Positions 12,201-22,071 of a DNA stretch of 64,000 nt are shown here, one piece after another. Every line of letters begins with the position of its first letter. The first letter of the stretch is position 1. The translations under genes and the position numbers were made by a program. Location of the stretch: the NCBI GenBank assembly GCA_029851415.1, contig CM056741.1, positions 147,548,522 through 147,612,521 of the forward strand. The letters run 5' to 3'. The DNA is from Eretmocerus hayati. Taxonomy: Eukaryota; Arthropoda; Insecta; Hymenoptera; Aphelinidae. The notes beneath the pieces were generated by a model. The model had not been told where the DNA came from. It saw only the letters and a program-made list of their open reading frames with translations, and did not search any database.

Positions 12201-13090
12201 GACCACCCGTGTCTACCCGTATTCCCGTTCACTACCCGTGTGGCTCGATTTTGGCCAGCTTACCATAACAGTGATCACCCGTGTCTACCCGTTCTCCCGT
12301 TCACAACCCGTGTGGCTTGATTTTGGCCAGCTAACCACAAGAGTGATGACCCGTGTCTACCCGTATACCCGTTCACAACCCGTGTGACTCGATTTCGGCC
12401 TCGTGAGCATGGGCCTGACCATCCGTGTCTACCCGTCTTCCCGTTCACAACCCGTGTGACTCGATTTTGGCCTCGTGAGCATGGGACTGACCACCCGTGT
12501 CTACCCGTCTTCCCGTTCGCCACCCGTGTGGCTCGATTTTGGCCAGCTAACCATAACAGTGATCACCCGTGTCTACCCGTTCTCCCGTTCACAACCCGTG
12601 TGGCTTGATTTTGGCCAGCTAACCACAAGAGTGATGACCCGTGTCTACCCGTATACCCGTTCACAACCCGTGTGACTCGATTTCGGCCTCGTGAGCATGG
12701 GCCTGACCATCCGTGTCTACCCGTCTTCCCGTTCACAACCCGTGTGACTCGATTTTGGCCTCGTGAGCATGGGACTGACCACCCGTGTCTACCCGTCTTC
12801 CCGTTCGCCACCCGTGTGGCTCGATTTTGGCCAGCTAACCATAACAATGATCACCCGTGTCTACCCGTATACCCGTTCACATCCCGTGTGACTCGATTTC
12901 GGCCTCGTGAGCATGGGCCTGACCATCCGTGTCTACCCGTCTTCCCGTTCATAACCCGTGTGACTCGATTTTAGCCTCGTGAGCATGAGACTGACCACCC
13001 GTGTCTACCCGTTTTCCCGTTTACCACCCGTGTGACTCGATTTTGACCAGCTAACCACAAGAGTGATCACCCTTGTCCACTCGTGTCCAT
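9231..13090 (+). repeat. 72-bp minisatellite, left foldback arm
   Basis: About 53 units by length. Each contains CACCCGTGTCTACCCG, CCCGTTCACAACCCGTGTGG and CTCGATTTTGGCC. Two main variants alternate irregularly: one continues AGCTAACCATAACAGTGAT, the other TCGTGAGCATGGGACTGAC. A rarer short variant has GTGCTACCCGTATACCCGTG. Higher-order duplication is present: roughly 9770-10678 recurs at 11264-12172 (offset 1494), and 12275-12560 recurs 288 bp (four units) on. Because 72 is divisible by three, long ORFs (for example 336 aa at 10316-11326) are open in several frames. They are read here as a by-product of the repeat, not genes. Confidence 0.95.
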
Positions 13091-15257
13091 CAGTATTGCA
13101 CCTTATGATGCTGGTTAATGCCTCCTTGCTGATCACGGAAACTGAGGTTGTGTGGCGATCATCAAAATGTGTGTGGTTATGGTGGGACTCCAAATACACC
13201 GTGCGATGGGTTTTCTGAATTTCAATGGATTCTTGCTCACAAAAGCCCTACTTTATAAGAAATGAGAGCCTTGAGCTCTCTAAGCGTTCTCATGTTCTGC
13301 TACATCTGAATATAATCTAAAGGATTCAATGTCATACTGTTTATCTTTCCCAAGCCCTCATTATGAGAAGAGTTTCGTTGAAGCTACCAAAATATTACTA
13401 TTTCGGTTGTTCGTGCCACCATTTTCGTTTCATGCATGTCGGTATTGTCACGGCAGCTACATCTCAATACACTTAAACCTAAAGACAGGTTATATACAGC
13501 AATGTTGTGATTTGTTTGATTGAGTTTGTATTCACTTAGGAGTTACAACAAGAGTAAGATTATATCTCGTTGATCCGTCAATGGTAATTTCAGTTTAGCC
13601 TCAATTGTTGGATCAGAGAATATTTTGCTAAATTTCCCAAAGCATGAACCGAGTAATATGAGCTGCAGGCGGCTTTTGAGAATCATCCCAACTTTGAATT
13701 GTAATATAAGAATACTTGTCATCAAAACCCATTTGTTCAGTAGAGGAAAGTATGTACTCTGCATGTAACCTGTGATTCCACTAGTGGCATTTCAAGACAG
13801 GTTACCTGCTAAATATAATATCGCTTGTGGGTAAGTATATGGTTGTGTCAAATCATGATGAGCGATTATCAATCTTTGGTGATCTTGTCCAAAAACCTGT
13901 ATAGGGGTTACGCGTATCATCACTCCGACTTCGAGCTGGGCTTTCTCCAGATAAAATACACTCGATATCTATTGAATATGAACTGCGAATACCAACAATG
14001 GTATTCCATCTATGCACCTAGAATAGAGCCAAAACTCAACAGAATAGATTACTACACGTAAGGTAGCGAGTAGTCAAGTGACAGCATTCATTGAGTCAAG
14101 AACTTGGGACAAAAATTGAAACTCCTCTGTTGATGTAGATTCATTATGGTCCAATTTGGATCCTCAGACTCGGTTCATCCATTCGAATAGAGTCTCATCA
14201 ACTTTTTGGCGCTTCCATGGAAGTGAAATGAGGAGTAAAATGAAGAGTGTGGGTATACATCACAAACCAAATTTGTTCAAAATACACATTCATCATTGAA
14301 AGCCCCTATCTGTTCAAATGAGATTATCGGTGCTTTCTCCAAGCAAGATGAACTGTCCAAATGGATAAAAGATTGCTCCAAACTCATTCAGTGGGTAAAC
14401 AGATTCATTGGATTATTATATATCTCAATGATTCAATGGACCCTACAATGAAAGTGTCTTTGAATTCCCAATTTTGATGCTTCTTTTTAGGAATTACTGA
14501 ATAGTGATAATTGACCTTCATATTTGCTAACTTGTTTCAAGTCTTCTAACATAATCTTACAAGAGTCCACCCAAAATCAGAGACGTATCATCTTATCTGG
14601 TTCATTGCATAGTATTTACCACTGTAGATCACGACGCGAACCATCTCAATCATGTACAATTTTATTGCCGTCTATTTTTTTTTGACGAAATCATCTTATC
14701 GCGCGTTGAGTTTTGTTGCGGACGCACTAAACGATCCCCGTAAGATGTATGCTTATCTCATCGGCGCGCCGAGCTTGCAAACACAAATGGATCACCCATT
14801 TCATTATATATATATATATGAAAAATATGTATATAATATGTAGGTCCTTCATGGAATTACAATGCATAATAAAATTTTGCACATCAACGAAGAGTATCAG
14901 CTCTCCGAAATTTGCATATACCGTGACTCCTCTTTAAAGTATCTCCTCATGCTTTAGGGGCGTTAATACGGTGGAAATTTCAAAATAATGTGAGCCACCT
15001 TGTGCAAACCCTTACAATGCTTGAGGAAAAAATCATACAACTAGTTGTTGACGATAAATTTTTTGGTGCTGCTCCTGGCTCAATGATGAGCCTACCACCT
15101 CAGGATTACCCAAAAAAATTATCATTCAGGAATGGTTCTAAATATCAGTTCCGTCCCTGGTGCCCTTGTGGGTTTCCGTTTCTACGATCTTCGTGAGAGT
15201 GAAGCGCCACGATTGCTTAAGATTGAGATCGTTCGGGATTCGGGCGGGCCGACTTAG
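13091..15257. other. Foldback interior, first part, no gene recognised
   Basis: AT-rich DNA with small ORFs lacking domains. The ORF at 14990-15196 (68 aa, reading LEEKIIQLVVDDKFFGAAPG) is hydrophobic-to-mixed and unidentified. A TA-rich microsatellite lies at about 14806-14840. At 14677-14722 there is a fragment (GACGAAATCATCTTATCGCG) resembling the terminus of the foldback at 23441-26716. Confidence 0.5.
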
Positions 15258-15402
15258 AAAATAGTTATTTACGATACAAGGGACCTAAGAGCCTTATTAT
15301 TACACGGCGTGAAGTTGGCGCCCGAGCGCTTGCGCGAGGGTGCCAATCACGCCGTGTAATAATCAAAGCTCTTGGGTCCCGTGTATCGTACACTATTTTA
15401 TA
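15258..15402. mobile_element. GC-rich hairpin MITE (AATAGT-tip family), copy 1
   Basis: A near-perfect stem runs from ACGATACAAGGGACC to its complement GGTCCC-TGTATCGT, both flanked by AATAGT/ACTATT. The loop holds a second hairpin around CCCGAGCGCTTGCGCGAGGG. Similar tips occur at 56345-56478 and 57986-58135. Confidence 0.65.
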
Positions 15403-15439
15403 GCATCGAGTGACATAAACCCGCCCTTTGGGGGGGTCA

Positions 15440-15540
15440 TAACACACCCGAGCGCTTGCGCGAGGGTGGAAGCGGGTGGCTAGGGCGGGGGTAAGCGGGG
15501 GGTTCGGGGGGGTGGCAGCCCCCCGACTGAAAAAAAGTTA
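15440..15540 (+). repeat. G-rich motif with GGGGGGTTCGGGGGG core, copy 1
   Basis: A run of G-rich palindromic words ends in CCCCCCGACTGAAAAAAA. The same ending (GGGGGGTTCGGGGGGCGG followed by CCCCCGACTGAAAAAA) is found at about 56824-56857. The CCCGAGCGCTTGCGCGAGGG word from the adjacent hairpin is repeated here. Role unknown. Confidence 0.65.
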
Positions 15541-16389
15541 AGAATCTGGTCCTATAAAATAGACATCACACACCCGCGATTAAACCTATCGAGTGATGAT
15601 AAAGACGTTTCTTGTATCTAAAATAAGTCATGAGCATCGTTGGTTATTATAGTAATATAAGGGTTGTGCAACCCTCATCCCGGCCAAAACCTGAAATTTT
15701 CCCTCTCAGACTTCATCATGAAACAATTTCTGAACTTACGCTGGTAACTAGACTACAGAAAAATTAGCAGTTGAATTCTTCTTAGACATTCCATAACGGC
15801 TGTTTGAGAATTGAAAACTGTGTAATAACACATCCTCACCGCAAGGATGACGAATATGCGTATTCGATCTTTTCAAATGAGGTACAATTCCTAATACTGC
15901 CATGCAGTCTCTAATTTTGATACCTACTTATTTGTTGTGATTTGATCACGACAGTGTATTAAATGGAAATGCAGCATGATCAAAGGTTTCAAGGTTAGCA
16001 CAAATATACATGTGCAAAACTCAACCACGTGTTTATGTTTATGTTGATGATGATTTATAACCATGAGTGGGAATGTAACAGTCATGACTAATTTTCTTGC
16101 TCTTTACAATTATTGATGCTGATACAAGTGCTCCAGACATGATCCATCATAGATTTTTTATAATATTATCTCAATTCCGATGCCTGCATACATAATATGC
16201 GCAAAAATTGCCAAAAATGTCCTAATAACCTCACAGTGAAATAAACTGATTTGCCGCATCCCGCACCCACGTGAAGTGAGCGGACGCATTACTTCACAGT
16301 TGAATAATAGGCCATTTAAGTCCCGCAAATGCATTAAATAAACGCGGGTTTAGGTCACGCAGTGCTATAAATGTACTTTTCAATCTTTC
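15541..16389. other. Foldback interior spacer
   Basis: AT-rich, without a supported ORF or repeat. Confidence 0.45.
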
Positions 16390-16772
16390 AAAAAAATAGG
16401 TTTTTGATAAAAAAAAATAGAAGATGATTTTCACGGAATCATCCATATATAATCGAGGTTCTATAAGAACCAGAATTCCAGAGTGGTTTTGATAGGTATT
16501 TTGCTCACTTTTCAGATGCGCTAAGCCGCGTCCCTCCATCTGCGGTAAATTTTGAGCTATAACGATTCCACTGTGAAAAAGTTACGAAAATTTTGCAAAA
16601 AAAAATTGAAATCATGATTTTCAGTCGTGTACCAGGGTCCGAAAAAATGTTGTAATTTTTTTTGGTCACGGAAGTTCATTTTTCAACCTATAAAATCGAA
16701 AAAGTTCACTAAGGAAGAAATCTGGGACTTAACTGTCGACCATATATCGTTTTCTCGTGGAATTACTCCTAA
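16390..16772 (+). repeat. Fragment of foldback family F37 (single arm)
   Basis: Matches the reverse complement of about 37700-38090 and the direct strand of about 38700-38925. Shared words include GGGTCCGAAAAAA, CAACCTATAAAATCGAAAAA and ATATCGTTTTCTCGTG. Comparing the copies sets the family's end at AATTACTCCTAA (16772; 37700 on the other copy). LINE coding sequence starts directly after it. Confidence 0.75.
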
Positions 16773-17134
16773 AGCATCCAGAAGCTCTCTCAAGATGCCC
16801 TATCAGTGGCGAACTGGGCTGATGAGCATCATCTTACATTGAACTTTGAAAAATCCATCGTTATGATCATCGGGAGTGCTGGGCACGTCCGTGAAATTAA
16901 TTTGTCAACACTTCCCAAAATCACGATTGAGAATGTTGAGCTCCCATGCGCGAAGCAATGCAAAAATTTTGGCTCGTTTATGACTCCTAAGTCAATGCTA
17001 CTGTGTCGAAGGTTTATCGATCACTCAGGTCACTCAAATTTTACAAACATTCTCTCACTCGCGATCTTCGTAAAAACCTAGTTGAGTCCCTTATCTTCCC
17101 TATTTTCGACTATGGATGCATAGTGTACAATGAT
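16773..17134 (+). pseudogene. LINE reverse transcriptase 3' part, segment 1 (interrupted)
   Basis: Translation gives LSQDALSVANWADEHHLTLN and FEKS, then, after a frameshift, SLRSLKFYKHSLTRDLRKNL and VESLIFPIFDYGCIVYND. This is the end of the reverse transcriptase and thumb region of jockey/CR1-like LINEs (LN..KS; YR..LRKLV..LI.P.FDY...VY). The frame is broken once near 17000. The sequence stops at the 8-bp target duplication of a hAT element and resumes at 18783. It is 5'-truncated, as is usual for LINEs, and dead. Confidence 0.85.
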
Positions 17135-18782
17135 TAGAGCTCGGAATTTCGTGTTACAACACTTTTTTTCGTGTTATTGCACGTTTTGGGTTATTGCACG
17201 TTCGAAAGAAATGAAGTATATATCAACATCAAGTGTGAAAATAATCAATAAAATTGCGAGAATTCTGAACATAGCTCTCATTGAGGCTGCGCTTTTGGGG
17301 TTATTACTAAATTTGTTTATGTTTTGATTGCTGTTGGAAAGTTTTTAAGCGAAATTTCGTGTCTAATCCAAATTTGAAGTCAATTCAAGATGCCTAAAGT
17401 AGCGCAAAGTCTTGGTGCCAAAATTCGATCGTGGATTGCGCCGTATAACAAGGAATTTGAAGTCTTCACCACGGATGGTACAGTGGTATACTGCAACATT
17501 TGCAATCAAGTGCCAACGGAAAGTGGTCTTCGCAAAACTTACATTCCTCTAATTTTCGAAGAAAGTCTCCGTAAAATCAAAGGAGTTGTCGGTGAGAATT
17601 ACGTATACATTTCGGTGGATGAAACAACCGATGCTAGAGGAATATATATTGCGAATCTGTTGATTGGAGTTTTGGCGCAGGAAACTTTTGGGAGAGCATT
17701 TCTAATAGCGAGTCAGCAGTTGAATAAAACTAACCACGAGACCATAAGCCGATTCATTAACACCAATCTCAGGCGGTTCTACGAAGGCGAGTCATTTGAA
17801 GACCGAATTCTACTACTCTTGTCAGATGCTGCTAGTTACATGATTAAGGCTGGCAAGGGCTTGAGATTATTCTACGCTAATTTACATCACGTCACGTGTG
17901 TAGTGCATGGTATGCACCGATTGGCTGAAGAAGCACGAGCGATCTGTCCCGATGTGAATAAGCTGGTAAATGCCGGGAAGAAGATGTTCTTAAAAGCTCC
18001 ATCCCGTCTAGAAGTGTATCAAGAAATAATGAACAAGCCCTTGCCACCACAGCCAGTGCTAACACGTTGGGGTACATGGCTGTCTGCAGCACTTTTCTAC
18101 GCAGAGAATTTTCAGCAGTTCAAAATTGTCGTGCAAAATTTGGAAGAAGATGCGGAGTCAGTGACGAAGGCTAAGTCACTAGTGCAGAATCAGAACGTTC
18201 TGAGTCAGTTGACATTTTTGCAGGCAAACTTGTCGTTTCTGCCTCAAAGTATCGAAGATATGATGGTGGCAGGACAGACGTTGCGGGGCCAATTCGAAAT
18301 CCTTAATGTGGTGGAAGAGAAAATAAAGTCAATCCCTGGCGGTAGAGGAGTCCGTCTCCAGAATAAATTTGATAGTGTCTTCGACAAGAATTCAGGACTA
18401 ACATTCTTACGGGAAATTCTCAAAGTCCAAAGTGGCGAACAAGTGACAACTCGTGAAATAAATGATATGGAACCAACGATAATTAATAGTTTCGCATATG
18501 CTCCCCTCACATCTGTTGATGTTGAGAGATCATTTTCATATTATAAACATCTTTTGAGTGATCGGAGATATAGTTTCAACCAAGATAATTTGGAGAAGCA
18601 CCTGGTTGTCGGTTTCAATAAAATTTGAGCAATGAAAAGGCGTATGAGTCCACTTTTTCATCTTCGAAAGACGATATTTTTTATTGCACGTTTTGGAACT
18701 TGATACTGCACGTTTCTCGATTTTTTGCTGCACGAAACATGGCATTTTTTGGAGTTTTTACTGCACGAAATTCCGAGCTCTA
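17135..18782 (+). mobile_element. hAT transposon (1648 bp) inserted in the LINE
   Basis: Terminal inverted repeats TAGAGCTCGGAATTTCGTG and CACGAAATTCCGAGCTCTA are perfect over 19 bp. They are flanked by a perfect 8-bp target duplication ACAATGAT (17127-17134 and 18783-18790), as expected of hAT. Subterminal ATTGCACGTTTTGG-like words recur near both ends. It carries one large ORF for the transposase. Perfect ends and an open transposase indicate a young insertion, although the protein has lost an N-terminal segment. Confidence 0.95.
17390..18628 (+). CDS. hAT transposase, CGGBP1-like group, internally deleted
   Basis: Predicted 412 aa, acting in the nucleus on the TIRs of its element. The N-terminus (MPKVAQSLGAKIRSWIAP, then FTTDGTVVYCNICNQ) is the start of a BED-type zinc finger. 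The two cysteines are present, but the following His pair is missing. The text jumps straight to LRKTYIPLIFEESLRKIKG, so a block that relatives have between finger and catalytic domain is gone. Catalytic landmarks follow: SVDETTD (about residues 75-81), LLLSDAASYM (second acidic residue), RWGTWL, and the C-terminal dimerisation region PLTSVDVERSFSYYKHLLSD with the conserved Glu. The frame is open to its stop. DNA binding is doubtful without a complete finger, so it is likely a deletion derivative. Confidence 0.9.
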   Translation: MPKVAQSLGAKIRSWIAPYNKEFEVFTTDGTVVYCNICNQVPTESGLRKTYIPLIFEESLRKIKGVVGENYVYISVDETTDARGIYIANLLIGVLAQETFGRAFLIASQQLNKTNHETISRFINTNLRRFYEGESFEDRILLLLSDAASYMIKAGKGLRLFYANLHHVTCVVHGMHRLAEEARAICPDVNKLVNAGKKMFLKAPSRLEVYQEIMNKPLPPQPVLTRWGTWLSAALFYAENFQQFKIVVQNLEEDAESVTKAKSLVQNQNVLSQLTFLQANLSFLPQSIEDMMVAGQTLRGQFEILNVVEEKIKSIPGGRGVRLQNKFDSVFDKNSGLTFLREILKVQSGEQVTTREINDMEPTIINSFAYAPLTSVDVERSFSYYKHLLSDRRYSFNQDNLEKHLVVGFNKI

Positions 18783-19625
18783 ACAATGATGTAGGGTGAG
18801 GAGAAAATCTGCAACTCCAGAGAGCCTTGAATGCCTATGTCCGTTTTGTCATCGGTAATATCCCCTATCGACGTCATGTAACCCCACATGGGATTGCACT
18901 AGGGTGGTTATCTACATCCAGGCGAAGACAGTTTCTCCTCGGTTCACTAGCCTTCTATACTATCTCAAATCAGAAACCGAACTACATTACTAGGCACTTC
19001 TCCCTCTTGTCTAAAAATCCTTACATTACACGCTCCGAGAGAAACATTCGCAAACCTTTTCTTCTATCCACCGCCAGAACTGAATCCCTCAGAAAGGCGT
19101 TCCACTATAAAGCATCAGAACTTCTCAACTCAGTACCCCAAGTCCCATTTGAACGGAGAACATCTCACTGTGCAAATCAGCTCTTTTTAACAAATTTCTA
19201 GAAGATGATGAGGAAGACTGGCGAACCCGAGTTGTGACTGAAGGTTCAGTGTTATAGATCTCTGTCTACTGCAAGCTTACTTCATAAACCTTTTACTCAT
19301 TTGTTGCTTGCGTTAATCTTTTGCATTATATCCATATTTTCCCCTCCTCAACCTTGAATTTTTCTTCAGTTGATCACCAATGTCACATCGATGTGCGATT
19401 CTGAGTATTCATGGCATTTCCATCTCGCTGATGTAAACATTTGCACATTTATATTTTCTCCCCTTCAACTTACAAATTGGTTGTAATATATCACCTAAGT
19501 TATTTCGACTAATCTTATTTCTTTCTTGAAATCTCGTGTTATATTCATGTATTGCTGTGTATGATTGCTTTTTGGCCCAGATGGGGTTATACCCCGTGGC
19601 CAAAATTAAATACTATTCTATTCTA
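18783..19625 (+). pseudogene. LINE 3' part, segment 2 with 3' UTR and (TATTC)n tail
   Basis: Resumes the LINE after the hAT insertion: LQRALNACVRFVIGNIPYRR, HVTPHGIALGWLSTSRRRQF, LLGSLAFYTISNQKP. This is the conserved C-terminal region after the reverse transcriptase (LQR..NAC.RF...I...HVTP...LGWL...RR...L). The main open frame runs 18827-19201. A 3' UTR follows, ending TAAATACTATTCTATTCTAT at about 19625. A short microsatellite tail of this kind is typical of CR1/jockey-type retrotransposition in place of poly-A. Confidence 0.85.
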
Positions 19626-20130
19626 TTCTATGTTATCAAGTTGCGTTTGGGTGCTCATTTTGAACCTATCAGTTATATTTTGATCAATTATCAAACGATT
19701 CCAAAAATCAAATGAAAGAAAGTCACGATGGTTCATATCGATCGAGACCAAATTAATCCTGATTTCGAAAATTATTAGGGGCTCTCCAATATTTCTGGAT
19801 GATGTTCAGAAACGAGTGGATGTGTCGTTCATTTTCATTCAGACTAGTATTATTGGGGCTTCTATTGGAGTAGTCATTTTTCTTCAGAGCAAAAATTCAA
19901 ATCACGCTCACAATCATCTGCGTTTAAGTGAACAAAGATTCGCATTTCAGGCTCGTAAAATAGAACTCTCATCAGTTTCCTTCTGACTCGAGATTCGTAT
20001 TGGGAATGTTGAAACTTCGCGGGAGGGTACTTTGAGGAGGAATTCACCAAGTTTCTGGTGTACATCATTCCAAATGAATGCGTATGCGAGGAAGACTAAT
20101 ATGCTGAGTTTTTAGCAGAAAGTCAAAGAA
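19626..20130. other. Foldback interior spacer
   Basis: No supported ORF or repeat apart from short chance frames. Confidence 0.45.
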
Positions 20131-20941
20131 AATCTTTTCCCCTCCCACTTTACTTTTTCCAAAAGTCTAACTTGACGAGTATCACCACCCTCCCCCCCCC
20201 CTCCCTTAACTTCATCTGAGATCAAAGTTTGAATTTCAATTCTTGAGGGTCATGAGATCAGGGGAAACATGTCGAGTAACTTTTTACCAAAATCTAAACG
20301 TCAAACGAATGGAGAGAGATTAAAGAATATTGATTTCAATTCTTGAGAGTCATGAGATCAGGAAAAGTATGTCGAGTGATTGTTTTGCAAAATCTGAATG
20401 TGAAATGCATGGAGAATGATTGATTACATTACAATCTCATTAAATCTGTAAGTTTGACTCAACTTGAGTTACTCACCATCTCTCTTTTTCTTAAAATATA
20501 TTGGAAGTAATTATCTATCCAGACCAATAAAAAAACTGGAGTAAGAAAATTTAATCCAGAATTGATCGTTCCACATTGGACGTCGGTAGAGATGGTGAGT
20601 AACTCAAGTTGAGTCAAACTCACAGATTCAATCAGATTGTAATGTAATCAATCATTCTCCATGCATTTCACATTCAGATTTTGCAAAACAATCACTCGAC
20701 ATACTTTCCCTGATCTCATGACTCTCAAGAATTGAAATCAATATTCTTTAATCTCTCTCCATTCGTTTGACGTTTGGATTTTGGTAAAAAGTTACTCGAC
20801 ATGTTTCCCCTGATCTCATGACCCTCAAGAATTGAAATTCATACTTTGATCTCAGATGAAGTTATGGGGGGGGGAGGGTGGTGATACTCGCCAAGTTAGA
20901 CTTTTGACTTTTGGAAAAAGTAAAGTGGGAGGGGGAAAGAT
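20131..20941. mobile_element. Long hairpin element, 0.8 kb
   Basis: Arms 20131-20482 and 20589-20941 are near-perfect reverse complements around a ~106 bp loop. For example, CCTCCCACTTTACTTTTTCC is mirrored by GGAAAAAGTAAAGTGGGAGG. Each arm also contains two direct repeats around AATTCTTGAGGGTCATGAGA and ACATGTCGAGTAAC. No ORF is present. If transcribed it would form a ~350 bp double-stranded RNA. It is probably a non-autonomous foldback MITE. No target duplication was recognised. Confidence 0.85.
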
Positions 20942-22031
20942 TTCAACACTTGGCTATGGTGATGATTGAAAATTCCTAGATTGACAAATATAAGCTGTGA
21001 ATAGTACCATGTACAAAAACCAAAAACACTTATCCATATGTTATTCCTAAAAATCATCCCCCCAATGAACAGCAGTGTCCTACGTTCCAAGATGAATATT
21101 TTCTAATCTTAAGCAAGTGAATCTGGGGCCGTACAACTTTTTCTTTTTGATGGCAAAACTTGGAATTAGTTCATGAAATTTAACTTGAGTTGATGCAAAG
21201 ATTTCCAACTCTACTTGTAATAGTAAAAGGTAATCAGTTGATGAGAGACATCTGGATTGTGAAAATTCCTACACGAGTTGGTTCATGCGCTCTCCAAGAA
21301 GGGAGGGTCCCAACCACCAAAATGACCAACTAATGGGTGACTAACACATGAAACGTGGAATTATCACAATACATATGTTTCTCAACACTATTCGAAAACC
21401 AAAAACTTGAACAAATTTCAACTAGGACATTGATTAATTGTGACACTTAAGAAGTTCAAGTGCTGCGTGGGATCTCATTTTGAGAATGAAGATTCAATAG
21501 CGTCATGTGAGAAGAGCTTTGATGCCAGACAGAATGATCCTCAAAGTACATCCGAATGAATGTGTGGATCCAGTTTCTATGTTGATTGACTTCTCCACCC
21601 TGAATTTTTCCAAGTTGATCCTAACCATTTTCTCTAAGAGCGTAAATGTGCTAATCTCTCTCAATAATAATTTTGATGAATCAGATGAACCCTAAACATA
21701 ATTAGACCTATTTGGGGATTGACGTTTGCCTGTTAGCTGTTGATGAAGTCTTTAGCAAGAATGTAAGTGCCACGTCAAGACAGCTGTGACCCATAAATCA
21801 AGATTAAAAGTCTAGCCAAGACTAGTCAGTACAGTGATGTGCAATGAAAGTGTGTTGTGTAAAATTGATTAGACCAGCACCAGAGATCACCACACATATC
21901 ACAACAACTGTTTCATGGACAGTCACTAATAGGACTGACCAATCTCACATTTCTCACAACATCTAAATGTGAGTGACGATTCCTTTTGTGTTGGACCTGA
22001 ATAGGATTTTGGTGAGATACGAGAAGTAGCG
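20942..22031. other. Foldback interior spacer
   Basis: Unique-looking AT-rich DNA. If the LTR to its right is part of a truncated retroelement, the first bases left of 22032 would be its leader. No retroviral-type coding sequence was found here. Confidence 0.4.
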
Positions 22032-22067
22032 CGAAGATTGCAGGTTCGTGTCCTGTCACGGTCGCCA
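22032..22067 (-). other. Extended tRNA-Arg primer-binding site
   Basis: The plus strand reads CGAAGATTGCAGG, TTCGTGT, CCTGT, CACGGTC, G, CCA. These are the 3' end of the anticodon arm, the variable region, the T-arm, the acceptor strand, the discriminator and CCA of tRNA-Arg as known in insects. The only mismatch to the remembered tRNA is T instead of A at tRNA position 58 (22049). On the minus strand this is a primer-binding site four bases after the LTR. Its ~36 bases of match exceed the usual 18. Confidence 0.7.
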
Positions 22068-22071
22068 AAAA

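Noticed and set aside
9231..13090. CRISPR-like regular repeat
   Set aside because: Units are contiguous 72-bp minisatellite copies without unique spacers, in eukaryotic transposon arms.
22032..22067. Functional tRNA-Arg gene
   Set aside because: Only the 3' half is present, CCA is encoded, and it adjoins an LTR, so it is a primer-binding site.
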